Program-made: the position numbers and the translations under genes
Origin: Streptomyces sp. V2I9
GTDB lineage: Bacteria > Actinomycetota > Actinomycetes > Streptomycetales > Streptomycetaceae
Assembly (NCBI RefSeq): GCF_030817475.1
Contig: NZ_JAUSZJ010000002.1
Span: forward strand, 2,161,501-2,225,500
Length of the DNA stretch: 64,000 nucleotides
Direction of reading: 5' to 3'
The notes under the pieces: generated by a model
Told to the model about the DNA's origin: nothing
Database searches by the model: none
What the model saw: the letters and a program-made list of their open reading frames with translations, nothing else
Shown here: positions 28,788 through 38,047 of the stretch, piece after piece
Layout: each line of letters opens with the position of its first letter
How positions within the stretch are numbered: position 1 is the first letter of the stretch

Positions 28788-29582
28788 ATGGCGCCCAAGT
28801 GGCGGGACTTGGCCGACCGGCTGGCCGAACGCATCAGAAGCGGTGAGTACGAGCCGGGACGGCAGCTGCCACACATCAGAGATCTCGTGGCAGCGGGCGA
28901 GGGATCCAAGTCGACGGTCCATGCGGCGTACAAGGCGTTGGAGGCAGAGGGCCTGGTCACATCGTCGCGCGGCCACGGCACTGTCGTACGGCCGCCGGCA
29001 GCTCTCCAGCGGTTGGGTACCGACCGCTACGACAAAGCGAAGTGGCGCGACGGCGACGAAGTCGCCTTCATCGCGGACCGTGTCGCCTCGGGGCGACCGC
29101 ACAGCCGTGGCGACCAGACGCAGACGGTGAGCCGCATCGAAGCCACGGACACCGTTGCCGCCGCCCTCGGCCTGCGCCCGGGATCCGACGTCTACGCGCG
29201 TGCCCGCCTGATCAAGGAGAGCGGCCACCCCACCCACACCCTGACCAGCTACTACCGCCCCGAGCACGTCGAAGGCACGCGTCTGGTCGACCCGGCGCCC
29301 GGCCCGGCCGGGCGGGGTGGAGGGTTCCGCGTCCTGTACGACGCCGGGTACGAGATCGACCACATGCGTGAGGAGCTGTTCGCGCGCTCCGCCACACCGG
29401 AGGAGGCGACGTTGCTGCACCTGCCCTCCGGTGAAGCCGTGGTGGAGCTTCACCGGACGGCGTTCACCGCAGACGGAACAGCTGTCGAGTTCGCCATCGG
29501 AGTGCACGCCGCCTCGAGGTTCCGCTGGACATACGACTTCGCGGTACCGGACTCGGCGCAGAGGAAGGGCAAGCAGTCGTGA
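28788..29582 (+). CDS. GntR-family regulator, HutC subfamily (UTRA domain)
   Basis: 264 aa from the ATG at 28788, with GAGAGGAGGGA just upstream; a longer frame from 28716 would read through an operator. Residues 1-70 are a winged helix of the GntR type (WRDLADRLAERIRSGEYEPG, LPHIRDLVAAGEGSKSTVHA, LEAEGLVTSSRGHGTVV). Residues about 95-255 form a UTRA ligand domain (ALGLRPGSDVYARARLIKES, EEATLLHLPSGEAVVELHRT, VEFAIGVHAASRFRW). The effector is unknown. Its stop overlaps the ydcF start (GTGA), so both are co-translated. Twin palindromes upstream imply autoregulation. Confidence 0.92.
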   Translation: MAPKWRDLADRLAERIRSGEYEPGRQLPHIRDLVAAGEGSKSTVHAAYKALEAEGLVTSSRGHGTVVRPPAALQRLGTDRYDKAKWRDGDEVAFIADRVASGRPHSRGDQTQTVSRIEATDTVAAALGLRPGSDVYARARLIKESGHPTHTLTSYYRPEHVEGTRLVDPAPGPAGRGGGFRVLYDAGYEIDHMREELFARSATPEEATLLHLPSGEAVVELHRTAFTADGTAVEFAIGVHAASRFRWTYDFAVPDSAQRKGKQS

Positions 29583-30226
29583 TCACTCCCCAGTCCTGGT
29601 CGGATGCCCGGCAGTTGTGGGACCACCACCTCATGCACCACACCCCGCGCCCCTGCTCGGTCATCATCGGGCTGGGCAGCCATGACCTGGGGGTGGCCGA
29701 TGCGTCGGCGGGGTTCTACCTGCGCGGGCTGGCTCCCGTCATCGTCTTCACCGGCTCGACCAGCCCCACCACCCGCGACCGGATGCCGCGCGGCGAGGCC
29801 GTGCACTACCGGGAGCGGGCCGTCGAGCTGGGGGTGCCGGAGCCCGCCGTGCTGGTCGAGCCGAGGGCCCGTAACACCGGGGAGAACATCCGCTTCTCGC
29901 GGGCCCTCCTCGAAGGGGCCGAGGTGGACGCGGAATCCGTCCTGCTGGTCAGCAAGCCGTACGAGGAGCGGCGCGCGTACGCCACGGCACGCAAACTGTG
30001 GCCGGGGGTGCGCATCGTGAGCGCGTCGAGCCCGATGACGTTCGAGGAATACGCGGCCTCGATCGGGGACGACCGGATGGTGATCGACATGCTGGTCGGG
30101 GCACTGCAACGACTCCTCGTCTACCCGGCCCGGGGGTTCATGATCGAGCAGCCCGTGCCGGAGGAGGTCGCGGCGGCGTACGAGCGGCTGGTCGGGGCCG
30201 GGTTCACGAGTCGGCTGATCCGGTAG
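29579..30226 (+). CDS. YdcF/ElyC-type DUF218 protein
   Basis: 215 aa, GTG start overlapping the gntR stop by 4 nt. DUF218 features: VIIGLGSHDLGVADASAGFY (near 28), LAPVIVFTGSTSPTTRD (near 50), EAVHYRERAVELGVPEPAVL, VEPRARNTGENIRFSRALLE (near 97) and LLVSKPYEERRAYATARKLW. Such proteins bind nucleotides or polyprenyl compounds; E. coli YdcF binds SAM, and ElyC/SanA act in envelope synthesis. No membrane anchor is present here, so a cytosolic YdcF-like role is likelier. I recall GntR-YdcF pairs in other streptomycetes. Confidence 0.85.
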   Translation: MITPQSWSDARQLWDHHLMHHTPRPCSVIIGLGSHDLGVADASAGFYLRGLAPVIVFTGSTSPTTRDRMPRGEAVHYRERAVELGVPEPAVLVEPRARNTGENIRFSRALLEGAEVDAESVLLVSKPYEERRAYATARKLWPGVRIVSASSPMTFEEYAASIGDDRMVIDMLVGALQRLLVYPARGFMIEQPVPEEVAAAYERLVGAGFTSRLIR

Positions 30227-30273
30227 GAGGCGGGCCCTCGCCAAGGGCGCGCCATGGGCGGGGCGCGCCGGCG

Positions 30274-30933
30274 TTACGGGCGGGACTCCGACGTGACCTC
30301 GAACGGTCCCTCGGCGGCCGCCACACACGGGGCGATGTCCGACACGGCGCCCGCCGCCAGGACCGACTCGCAGAGCCGGCCGCCGCTCTCGCGCAGGTCG
30401 AGGTGGAGGCGGGTCGTCGTGCCGTCCTGCTGGAGGGCGTGGATCAGGTCGTCGGTGTAGCCGAGGCGGTTCAGGGTCGCGCGGACCGTGGCGGGGGTGG
30501 GTTCCGCCAGTTTCTGCAGCGCCGCGACGATCCGCTGTTCGTGGTGGCCGCTCATGCACCACTCGCGGGCGTTCAGCTCCGCCTCGGGCCCGGTGGGGGG
30601 AGCCGGCTCGATCGGGCGGGTCGGGGGCGTCTCTCCAGGGGCGACGCTCTCCGGCCCCTCCGCAACGGCCTGCCCGCCGGCGGGTCTCCGTGCGGGCGTA
30701 CCCGGTGGCGGGCAGGCCCGTCCGAACGCCTCGAAAAGCGTGGCGGACGCCGCGTGCTCGGCGGAAGACCGGGGCGCGCGCGTCTCGGAGACGGCGGCGG
30801 CCGAGTCGCCCCGCTGCCCGCCGCCGCTCTGCACGCTGCCGCAACCGGTGAGGACCAGAGCGGCGAGGGCAGCGGCGGTGAGGGCGCGCCGACCATGGGC
30901 GAACAGGCTGAGAGAACCGCGGATCTGTGTCAT
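30274..30933 (-). CDS. secreted lipoprotein, hypothetical
   Basis: 219 aa from the ATG at 30933 (MTQIRGSLSLFAHGRRALTA). Lipoprotein signal with lipobox LVLTGC, lipidated Cys at residue 31. A Pro/Ala/Thr-rich low-complexity part follows to about residue 120, then a compact domain: LNAREWCMSGHHEQRIVAAL, ATVRATLNRLGYTDDLIHAL, TRLHLDLRESGGRLCESVLA and VSDIAPCVAAAEGPFEV. Cysteines near 127, 190 and 205 may form a disulphide. Function unknown; attached to the outer face of the membrane. Confidence 0.8.
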   Translation of the reverse strand: MTQIRGSLSLFAHGRRALTAAALAALVLTGCGSVQSGGGQRGDSAAAVSETRAPRSSAEHAASATLFEAFGRACPPPGTPARRPAGGQAVAEGPESVAPGETPPTRPIEPAPPTGPEAELNAREWCMSGHHEQRIVAALQKLAEPTPATVRATLNRLGYTDDLIHALQQDGTTTRLHLDLRESGGRLCESVLAAGAVSDIAPCVAAAEGPFEVTSESRP

Positions 30934-31013
30934 GCGGCGAGTCTCCGGCGGAACGTCGCGGTCCGCGTGAGTACGCGTACTCACGGCCCGTCCGGAGCTT
31001 CCCGGAACGCCGC

Positions 31014-31667
31014 CTACAACACCCGCAGGGCGTCTCCGGCATCGCGTTCGCGCCTGGCCAGGGCGTGCAACACGGCCTGGTCGCCGTGCCGTTCGCGGGC
31101 TGCCGCGAAGAGCACGTCGATCGCCACCGCGAGCGCCGGCTCCGGCGTGCGCGTGCTGACGCCCGCACTCAGCGCCAAGTCCTCCAGGTGTACGGCGAAT
31201 TCGACGCAGCGCGTCTCCAGGTATCCGTCGAGGCGCATCTCCTCGCCGGACCGGTGGAGGACAGCCACCCGCCGGTCGGCCGGCTCCTCCGCCAGCCGGA
31301 CGGACAACCGCTGCCAGGCGGCGCGCGCCTGTCCGGCCACGACCTCGGGTCCCGCCGCGGCCGTTTCCTCGCTGCGGGCGCGCACACCGACGTTGAGCGC
31401 GGAGTCGGGTGTCGCTGTGCCGGTGAGCCGGGCGTAGTAGTGCACCGGTGTCACCGGCTCCGCTCCGGCCACCCGGCCGTCGAGGAACCATTCGACCTGC
31501 AGGATGCTGCGTGCGAGGTGACCTGCCAGCGCGCCCACCGACATCCCCGGCAGGACGGACTCCTTCTGCCAGCGGCGCGCCACCTCCGCTTCCGCCAGGA
31601 GGTGCACGGCTTGCTCGGCGGCCAGGAGGTACGCGGTGCGTGTGTCGGTGGTCGTCATGCCGGGCAT
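31014..31667 (-). CDS. maleylpyruvate isomerase-fold (MDMPI/DinB-like) protein
   Basis: 217 aa four-helix-bundle protein. LPGMSVGALAGHLARSILQV (near 40) supplies the first conserved His of the mycothiol-dependent maleylpyruvate isomerase N-terminal domain. RLDGYLETRCVEFAVHLEDL (near 148) supplies the others (E, H), so a metal site is plausible. Members are mycothiol-dependent transferases or isomerases; substrate unknown. The start could be the ATG at 31667 or the one three codons later; neither has a strong Shine-Dalgarno. It lies upstream of the lipoprotein gene on the same strand, 80 nt away. Confidence 0.8.
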   Translation of the reverse strand: MPGMTTTDTRTAYLLAAEQAVHLLAEAEVARRWQKESVLPGMSVGALAGHLARSILQVEWFLDGRVAGAEPVTPVHYYARLTGTATPDSALNVGVRARSEETAAAGPEVVAGQARAAWQRLSVRLAEEPADRRVAVLHRSGEEMRLDGYLETRCVEFAVHLEDLALSAGVSTRTPEPALAVAIDVLFAAARERHGDQAVLHALARRERDAGDALRVL

Positions 31668-31829
31668 GGTGCCCGCAAGGTGATCATCCGCGGAGTGGCG
31701 TCCGCATGGTGGTCCTCGCGTTCACCGTGGGTGCGTGTCCGCCGTGGGTGTGCGTGACGGTGCCCCCGCCGCGCCCGTCGCCCGTCCAATCCGTTCGACA
31801 CTCCCCGCCCCGTCCGGCAGAGTCCCGTC

Positions 31830-32471
31830 ATGGACCTCCGACACTGGCCCCTGTACGGGCTTCGCCTGCGTACCCCGCGTCTCGAACTGCGTCTGCCCGA
31901 CCTCCGGCTCCTCGACGAGCTGTCCTCGGTGGCGGCCGTCGGGGTGCACGGTCCGGACCGCATGCCGTTCACCGTGCCCTGGACCGACGGGAAGCCCGAG
32001 GAAGTGGCGCGGGCGGTGTTCCAGCACGTGCTGGCGACCGTCGCCGACTGGTCCGTGCAGAACTGGACGCTCAGCCTGGCCGTCCTGCATGAGGGCGAGG
32101 TCGTCGGACGGCAGGACCTGATGGGGCAGGACTTCGGGGTCCGGCGACAGGTGGAGACGGGGTCATGGCTCGGACTCCCGTACCAGGGGCGGGGGTTCGG
32201 TACGGAGATGCGCGCCGCCGCCCTCCACCTCGCGTTCGCCGGGCTCGGCGCACGGTACGCCGTGTCCGCTGCCATGCTCGACAACCCCCGTTCGCTCGGG
32301 GTCTCGCGGCGGCTCGGATACACGGACGACGGCCTGGAGACGGGTGTCGTCCGCGGGGCGCCGGTCACCCTTCAGCGGCTGCGCATGGACCGGGCCCGGT
32401 GGGAGGAACACAGCGGCGTGGAGGTGACCGTGGAGGGACTCGACGCCTGCCGGGCGGAGTTCGGGGTCTGA
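31830..32471 (+). CDS. GNAT-family N-acetyltransferase (RimJ/RimL-like)
   Basis: 213 aa. It opens like RimJ/L-type acetyltransferases (LRLRTPRLELRLPDLRLLDE) and carries the acetyl-CoA pyrophosphate loop as LPYQGRGFGTEMRAAALHLA (near 115) and the NxxS context MLDNPRSLGVSRRLGYTDDG (near 148). Such proteins acetylate protein N-termini, antibiotics or small amines. Target unknown. Monocistronic, divergent from the MDMPI gene. Confidence 0.88.
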   Translation: MDLRHWPLYGLRLRTPRLELRLPDLRLLDELSSVAAVGVHGPDRMPFTVPWTDGKPEEVARAVFQHVLATVADWSVQNWTLSLAVLHEGEVVGRQDLMGQDFGVRRQVETGSWLGLPYQGRGFGTEMRAAALHLAFAGLGARYAVSAAMLDNPRSLGVSRRLGYTDDGLETGVVRGAPVTLQRLRMDRARWEEHSGVEVTVEGLDACRAEFGV

Positions 32472-32793
32472 AGCCGCGTTCTCCGGTGAGGGCCGTACAA
32501 CCCTCGGCACCCGGCGCCGGTCTTCGCCGTGTCGTCGGCAGCCGTGCCCTTCGTCCGGGCACCGCCATGAGTCCTGCCTGCCGTCCGCGCATCGCGCACC
32601 GGGCATGGCGCACCGGGGGTCGGGAAGCGGACACCGTGGTGCGGGCTGCGGAAGCGGAAGCAGTGTCGGCCACCGCCCGCACCGGCCTGGACCAGGCACG
32701 ACACAGGAAGTGAGGAGAGCAGGTGGAGGGATGGGGAGGAGGCGGCGGACAAGCGGTGCAGCCCGAGGGGTGAGGACGAACAACCCGATCGAC
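32472..32793. other. 322-bp stretch without a convincing gene
   Basis: Short frames here are Arg/Gly-rich and lack ribosome binding sites. The right end (GGAGAGCAGGTGGAGGGATG and following purines) is G-rich and leads into the desA promoter. I see no further structure. Confidence 0.5.
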
Positions 32794-32812
32794 TTAGGTT
32801 AGGCTTACCTAA
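32794..32812 (+). promoter_or_regulatory. iron box (DmdR/DtxR-type operator) of the des operon
   Basis: TTAGGTTAGGCTTACCTAA is a 19-bp inverted repeat that fits the DtxR/DmdR consensus (TTAGGTTAGGCTCACCTAA) with one change. It lies 78-96 bp upstream of desA and overlaps the probable promoter, so iron-loaded DmdR1 should repress the operon. Confidence 0.93.
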
Positions 32813-32889
32813 TTTCGACATCGCGCCCGTCCCCCTTTTCCTGCCCGGAGGGTGCGATGAAGATCCCCTCATCCGGGAGGCCCCTCACC

Positions 32890-34338
32890 ATGCGTGCGCA
32901 CCTGCTCAACAACGCGACCGCGGAGCACTATCGGACCACCGTCACCGCCGGAGTGGCACGGGTCGCGGCCACATTCGCCGCCACCGAGCGCCCCTTCAGC
33001 GGGATCGGGGTCGACGAGCTCTCCTCCGCCGTCGACACGATCGACCTCGACCGGCCGCTGGGCGACGCCGCCGCGGCCCTCGACGAACTCGGCGAGGTCT
33101 ACCTCCGCGACGCCGTCTACTTCCACCATCCCCGCTACCTGGGCCACCTCAACTGCCCGGTCGTCATCCCCGCCGTCCTCGGGGAGGCCGTGCTCTCCGC
33201 CGTCAACTCCTCCCTGGACACCTGGGACCAGAGCGCGGGCGGCACCCTCATCGAACGCCGCCTGATCGACTGGACCACCGAACGGATCGGGCTCGGCCCG
33301 GCCGCCGACGGCATCTTCACCAGCGGCGGCACCCAGTCCAACCTCCAGGCCCTGCTGCTGGCGCGCGAGGAGGCGAAGGTCCGGCCCGAACACCTCACCC
33401 GGCTGCGGATCTTCGCCTCGGAGTGCAGCCACTTCAGCGTCCAGAAGTCCGCCAAACTCCTCGGCCTCGGCCCGGACGCCGTCGTCTCCGTCCCCGTGGA
33501 CCGCGACAAGCGGATGCGGGCCGTGGGCCTCGCCCGTGCCCTGGAGAGCTGTGTGGCCGAGGGGGCCGTCCCGATGGCTGTCGTCGCCACCGCCGGCACC
33601 ACGGACTTCGGCTCCATCGACCCGCTGCCCGAGATCGCGGCGCTCTGCGAGCGGTACGCCGTCTGGATGCACGTGGACGCCGCGTACGGCTGCGGACTGC
33701 TCGTCTCCCGCGAGCGGGGCGGCCTCCTCGACGGCATCGCCCACGCCGACTCGGTCACCGTGGACTACCACAAGTCCTTCTTCCAACCCGTGAGTTCGTC
33801 CGCCCTGCTGGTCCGCGACCGGGCGACCCTGCGCCATGCGACGTACCACGCGGAATACCTCAACCCGCGCCGGACGGCCGAGGAGAACATCCCCAACCAG
33901 GTCGACAAGTCCCTCCAGACGACCCGGCGGTTCGACGCGCTCAAGCTGTGGATGACCCTGCGCGTCATGGGTGCGGACGGGATCGGTGAGCTGTTCGACG
34001 AGGTCTGCGCCCTGGCCGCCGCGGGGTGGCGGCTGCTCGCCGCCGATCCGCGTTTCGACGTGGTCGTCGAGCCGCAGCTCTCCACCCTCGTCTTCCGCTG
34101 CGTCCCGTCCGGAATCGCCACGCCGGAAGCCGTCGACCGGGCCAACCTCCACGCCCGCGAGGCGCTGTTCGCCTCCGGCGAGGCGGTCGTCGCGGGCACC
34201 AAGGTCGGCGACCGGCAGTACCTGAAGTTCACCCTGCTCAACCCCGGGACGACGGTGCACGACATCGCCGCCGTCCTCGACCTGATCGCCGGCCATGCCG
34301 AGCAGTACCTGGGAGACTCCCTTGACCGCGCTTCCTGA
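32890..34338 (+). CDS. desA: DesA, PLP-dependent lysine decarboxylase
   Basis: 482 aa from the ATG at 32890, which matches the usual DesA N-terminus ([20 protein letters not shown]) and has GGGAGG 10 nt upstream. A second ATG at 32857 with GGAGG would add 11 residues and is also well placed. Group II PLP decarboxylase: [20 protein letters not shown] (near 148), [28 protein letters not shown] and [18 protein letters not shown] with the PLP lysine K295. It makes cadaverine from lysine, the first step of desferrioxamine synthesis. First gene of desABCD, under the iron box. Confidence 0.95.
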   Translation: MRAHLLNNATAEHYRTTVTAGVARVAATFAATERPFSGIGVDELSSAVDTIDLDRPLGDAAAALDELGEVYLRDAVYFHHPRYLGHLNCPVVIPAVLGEAVLSAVNSSLDTWDQSAGGTLIERRLIDWTTERIGLGPAADGIFTSGGTQSNLQALLLAREEAKVRPEHLTRLRIFASECSHFSVQKSAKLLGLGPDAVVSVPVDRDKRMRAVGLARALESCVAEGAVPMAVVATAGTTDFGSIDPLPEIAALCERYAVWMHVDAAYGCGLLVSRERGGLLDGIAHADSVTVDYHKSFFQPVSSSALLVRDRATLRHATYHAEYLNPRRTAEENIPNQVDKSLQTTRRFDALKLWMTLRVMGADGIGELFDEVCALAAAGWRLLAADPRFDVVVEPQLSTLVFRCVPSGIATPEAVDRANLHAREALFASGEAVVAGTKVGDRQYLKFTLLNPGTTVHDIAAVLDLIAGHAEQYLGDSLDRAS

Positions 34339-35599
34339 CCCCCACGACTTCATCGGGATCGGACTCGGACCGTTCAACCTCGGCCTCGCCTGCCTGACCG
34401 AGCCGATCGACGAACTGGACGGCGTCTTCCTGGAGTCCAAGCCCGACTTCGAGTGGCACGCCGGGATGTTCCTCGAAGGGGCGCATCTCCAGACGCCGTT
34501 CCTGTCGGACCTGGTCACCATGGCCGATCCGACCTCGCCGTACTCCTTCCTCAACTACCTCAAGGAGCGCGGCCGCCTCTACGCGTTCTACATCCGGGAG
34601 AACTTCTACCCGCTGCGGACCGAGTACAACGACTACTGCCGCTGGGCCGCCGGGAAGCTGAGCAGCATCCGGTTCGACGAGACCGTGGAGACGGTGACGT
34701 ACGACGAGGGCACCGGGCTCTACACCGTGCGCACCGCGTCCGGAGCGCTGTTCCGCTCCCGTCGCCTCGTCCTCGGCACCGGGACCCCGCCCTACCTGCC
34801 GGAGTGCTGCCAGGGACTCGGCGGGGACTTCCTGCACAACTCCCGCTACCGGGAGCGGAAGGCCGACCTCCAGAAGAAGCGGTCGATCACGCTGGTCGGC
34901 AGCGGGCAGAGCGCGGCGGAGATCTACTACGACCTGCTCTCCGATATCGACACGTACGGCTACCGCCTGAACTGGGTCACCCGCTCCCCGAGGTTCTTCC
35001 CGCTGGAGTACACCAAGCTGACGCTGGAGATGACCTCGCCGGAGTACATCGACTACTTCCACGCACTGCCCGAGGAGACCCGCCACCGGCTGGAGACCGA
35101 CCAGAAGGGGCTGTTCAAGGGCATCGACGGGGAGCTGATCGACGCGATCTTCGACCTGCTCTACCGGAAGAGCCTGCCGGGCCCCGTGCCGACCAGGCTG
35201 CTCACCAACTCGGCGCTCGTCAGCGCTCGTCACGACGAGGAGGGCGGCGCGTACAGCCTGGGTCTGCGCCAGGAGGAGCAGGGCAAGGACTACGGGATCA
35301 CCACCGAGGGCCTGATCCTCGCCACCGGCTACCGGTACGAGGCTCCCGCCTTCCTCGCGCCGATCACCGGGCGGCTGCGCCACGACAGCCGGGGCCGCTT
35401 CGACGTGGCCCGCAACTACAGCATCGACACCACCGGGCGCGGGATCTTCCTCCAGAACGCCTCGGTGCACACCCACTCGATCACCTCGCCCGACCTCGGC
35501 ATGGGCGCGTACCGCAACGCGTACATCATCGGCGAGCTGCTGGGCCGCGAGGTCTACCCGGTCGAGAAGTCCATCGCCTTCCAGGAGTTCGCCGTATGA
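34322..35599 (+). CDS. desB: DesB, cadaverine N-monooxygenase
   Basis: 425 aa from a TTG start at 34322 inside the end of desA (17-nt overlap), with GGGAG 6 nt upstream. This start gives the family N-terminus [23 protein letters not shown] motif GIGLGPFN (near 12), NADPH motif [16 protein letters not shown] (near 193) and the C-terminal [10 protein letters not shown] show the IucD/SidA-type N-hydroxylating monooxygenase. It hydroxylates cadaverine with NADPH, FAD and O2. The rare start within desA suggests tight translational coupling. It overlaps desC by 4 nt. Confidence 0.95.
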   Translation: MTALPDPHDFIGIGLGPFNLGLACLTEPIDELDGVFLESKPDFEWHAGMFLEGAHLQTPFLSDLVTMADPTSPYSFLNYLKERGRLYAFYIRENFYPLRTEYNDYCRWAAGKLSSIRFDETVETVTYDEGTGLYTVRTASGALFRSRRLVLGTGTPPYLPECCQGLGGDFLHNSRYRERKADLQKKRSITLVGSGQSAAEIYYDLLSDIDTYGYRLNWVTRSPRFFPLEYTKLTLEMTSPEYIDYFHALPEETRHRLETDQKGLFKGIDGELIDAIFDLLYRKSLPGPVPTRLLTNSALVSARHDEEGGAYSLGLRQEEQGKDYGITTEGLILATGYRYEAPAFLAPITGRLRHDSRGRFDVARNYSIDTTGRGIFLQNASVHTHSITSPDLGMGAYRNAYIIGELLGREVYPVEKSIAFQEFAV

Positions 35600-36165
35600 G
35601 CCGCCCCCACGAACACCGCACCGGCGGACTCGGCGCGTTCACCGTACGACCGCTGGACCCCGCCGCCGACGCCGAGCTGGTGCACGGCTGGGTGACCCAC
35701 CCCAAGGCCGCGTTCTGGCTGATGGGTGACGCGGAACTCGCCGACGTGGAGCGGGAGTACCGGAACATCGCCGCCCATCCGCACCACGACGCCTTCATCG
35801 GGCTGCACGACGGCCGACCCGCCTTCCTGATCGAGCGGTACGACCCCACCGAGGTCGAACTGAAAGGGCTGTACGAGGCGGAGCCCGGCGACGTCGGGAT
35901 GCACTTCCTGGTCGCCCCGGCCGACACCCCGGTGCACGGCTTCACCCGCGCCGTGATCACCACCGTGATGGATTTCCTCTTCGCCGATCCGTCGGTGCGC
36001 CGGGTCGTCGTCGAACCCGACGTGACCAACAGTGCCGTGCAGGCCCTCAACAAGGCGGTCGGCTTCGAGGTGCTCCGGGAGATCGCCACACCGGAGAAGA
36101 ACGCTCTGCTCAGCGCCTGCACCCGTGAGCAGTTCGAATCAGCAACCGGAGGCAACGACCGATGA
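35596..36165 (+). CDS. desC: DesC, acyl-CoA:N-hydroxycadaverine acyltransferase
   Basis: 189 aa, ATG overlapping the desB stop (ATGA). It has the IucB/RhbD-type GNAT fold: [20 protein letters not shown] (near 32), [20 protein letters not shown] (near 76), [20 protein letters not shown] (near 97) and [28 protein letters not shown] at the C-terminus. It adds succinyl or acetyl groups to N-hydroxycadaverine, giving the hydroxamate units of ferrioxamine E or B. Overlaps desD by 4 nt. Confidence 0.94.
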   Translation: MSRPHEHRTGGLGAFTVRPLDPAADAELVHGWVTHPKAAFWLMGDAELADVEREYRNIAAHPHHDAFIGLHDGRPAFLIERYDPTEVELKGLYEAEPGDVGMHFLVAPADTPVHGFTRAVITTVMDFLFADPSVRRVVVEPDVTNSAVQALNKAVGFEVLREIATPEKNALLSACTREQFESATGGNDR

Positions 36166-37940
36166 CGACCGCCCTCACCGACAGCGTCGCCCACCTCTCC
36201 CCGGAGCGCTGGGCCACCGCAAACCGACTGCTGGTACGGAAAGCACTGGCGGAATTCAGCCACGAGCGGCTGCTGACCCCCGCCCCGCTCGGCGACGACC
36301 GCTACACCGTCCGGAGCGACGACGCCTCCACCGAGTACCGTTTCACCGCGCGCCTCTTCGCCCTGGACCACTGGCAGATCGACGCCGACAGCGTCACCCG
36401 GCACCGACATGGCTCCGAACTGCCGCTGGATGCTGCGGAGTTCATCATCGACATGCGGACCACGCTGGGAATTCCGGCAGAGGTCCTGCCGGTCTACCTG
36501 GAAGAGATCTCCTCCACCCTGGCCGGAACCGCCTACAAACTCACCAAGGAACCGGTGACCTCCGGCCAACTCGTCGCCGCCGGCTTCCAGGCCGTCGAGA
36601 CCGGGATGACCGAGGGCCACCCGTGCTTCGTCGCCAACAACGGCCGGCTCGGCTTCGGCGTGGACGAGTACCGGGCGTACGCCCCCGAAGCGGCCGCCCC
36701 CGTCCGGCTGGTGTGGCTGGCCGCCCACCGGGACCGCGCCGTCTTCACCGCGGGCGCGGGCCTCGACCACGAGGCGCTGATGAAGGAGGAGCTGGGCGAG
36801 GCGACCCGGAGCCGGTTCGACGGCGTACTGCGGGGTCTCGGCCTCGACCCTGACGACTACCTCCTGCTGCCCGTCCACCCCTGGCAGTGGTGGAACAAGC
36901 TCGCCGTCACCTTCGCCGGGGAGCTGGCCGAGCGCCGGCTCGTGCTGCTCGGCGAGGGTGAGGACGGCTACCTCGCCCAGCAGTCGATCCGGACGTTCTT
37001 CAACGCCGACCACCCGGAGAAGCACTACGTCAAGACGGCGCTCTCCGTGCTCAACATGGGCTTCATGCGCGGCCTTTCGGCCGCGTACATGGAGGCCACC
37101 CCCGCGATCAACGACTGGCTGGCCGCTCTGATCGACCGGGACGAGCTGCTGCGCCGGGCCCGGTTCTCGATCATCCGCGAGCGGGCCGCGATCGGCTACC
37201 GCCACCGGTCCTTCGAGGCGGCCACCGCCCAGGGCTCCCCGTACCGGAAGATGCTCGCCGCCCTGTGGCGCGAGAGCCCGGTGCCGGGGCTCCGGCCGGG
37301 CGAGCGGGTTGCGACGATGGCCTCGCTGCTGCACACCGACCACGAGGGCGGATCGGTGGCCGGGGCCCTGATCGCGGAGTCGGGACTGGACCCGCGGGTG
37401 TGGCTGCGGCGCTACCTGGACGCCTACCTGGTGCCGGTGCTGCACAGCTTCTACGCCTACGACCTGGTCTACATGCCGCACGGCGAGAACGTGATCCTGG
37501 TCGTGGAGGACGGGGTCGTCACCCGCACCGTCTTCAAGGACATCGCGGAGGAGATCGCGGTGATGGACCCGGACGCGGTGCTGCCGCCGCGGGTCGAGCG
37601 CATCCGGGTCGAGGTTCCCGAGGACATGAAGCCGCTGTCGGTCTTCACCGACGTCTTCGACTGCTTCTTCCGCTTCCTGGGCGCGGGGCTGGCCACCGAG
37701 GGCGTGCTCGACGAGGAGGGCTTCTGGCGGACGGTCGCCGCCTGTGTGCGCGGCTACCAGGAGTCGGCGCCGTACCTCGCGGAGAAGTTCGCGCGGTACG
37801 ACCTGTTCGCACCGGAGTTCGCGCTCTCCTGCCTCAACCGCCTCCAGCTGCGCGACAACGAGCAGATGGTCGACCTCGACGACCCCGCCGGCGCACTCCA
37901 GTTGGCGGGCCGGCTGAAGAATCCGATCGCCGCGTACTGA
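36162..37940 (+). CDS. desD: DesD, NRPS-independent siderophore synthetase
   Basis: 592 aa IucA/IucC-family synthetase. Visible family blocks: EGHPCFVANNGRLGFGVDEY (His and Asn near 150), LLPVHPWQWWNKL (near 230), EDGYLAQQSIRTFFN, HYVKTALSVLNMGFMRGLSA (near 285), ALWRESPV and AYDLVYMPHGENVILVVEDG (near 435) with KDIAEEI. It activates carboxylates with ATP and oligomerises and cyclises N-succinyl-N-hydroxycadaverine to desferrioxamine E. ATG overlaps the desC stop. Last gene of the operon, followed by a hairpin. Confidence 0.95.
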   Translation: MTTALTDSVAHLSPERWATANRLLVRKALAEFSHERLLTPAPLGDDRYTVRSDDASTEYRFTARLFALDHWQIDADSVTRHRHGSELPLDAAEFIIDMRTTLGIPAEVLPVYLEEISSTLAGTAYKLTKEPVTSGQLVAAGFQAVETGMTEGHPCFVANNGRLGFGVDEYRAYAPEAAAPVRLVWLAAHRDRAVFTAGAGLDHEALMKEELGEATRSRFDGVLRGLGLDPDDYLLLPVHPWQWWNKLAVTFAGELAERRLVLLGEGEDGYLAQQSIRTFFNADHPEKHYVKTALSVLNMGFMRGLSAAYMEATPAINDWLAALIDRDELLRRARFSIIRERAAIGYRHRSFEAATAQGSPYRKMLAALWRESPVPGLRPGERVATMASLLHTDHEGGSVAGALIAESGLDPRVWLRRYLDAYLVPVLHSFYAYDLVYMPHGENVILVVEDGVVTRTVFKDIAEEIAVMDPDAVLPPRVERIRVEVPEDMKPLSVFTDVFDCFFRFLGAGLATEGVLDEEGFWRTVAACVRGYQESAPYLAEKFARYDLFAPEFALSCLNRLQLRDNEQMVDLDDPAGALQLAGRLKNPIAAY

Positions 37941-37977
37941 GCCCCGGCCGCCGGACGGCGGCGCACCGACGACCACC

Positions 37978-38011
37978 GGGCGCCCGGGGGGGAACGGTTC
38001 CTCGGGCGCCC
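37978..38011 (+). terminator. terminator of desABCD
   Basis: GGGCGCCCG (37978-37986) pairs with CGGGCGCCC (38003-38011), with an inner GGAAC/GTTCC extension. It lies 38 nt after the desD stop and before the next gene at 38048. Confidence 0.65.
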
Positions 38012-38047
38012 GCCCCGCTCCCCCGTCGCGCCGGCAGAATCGGCTCC

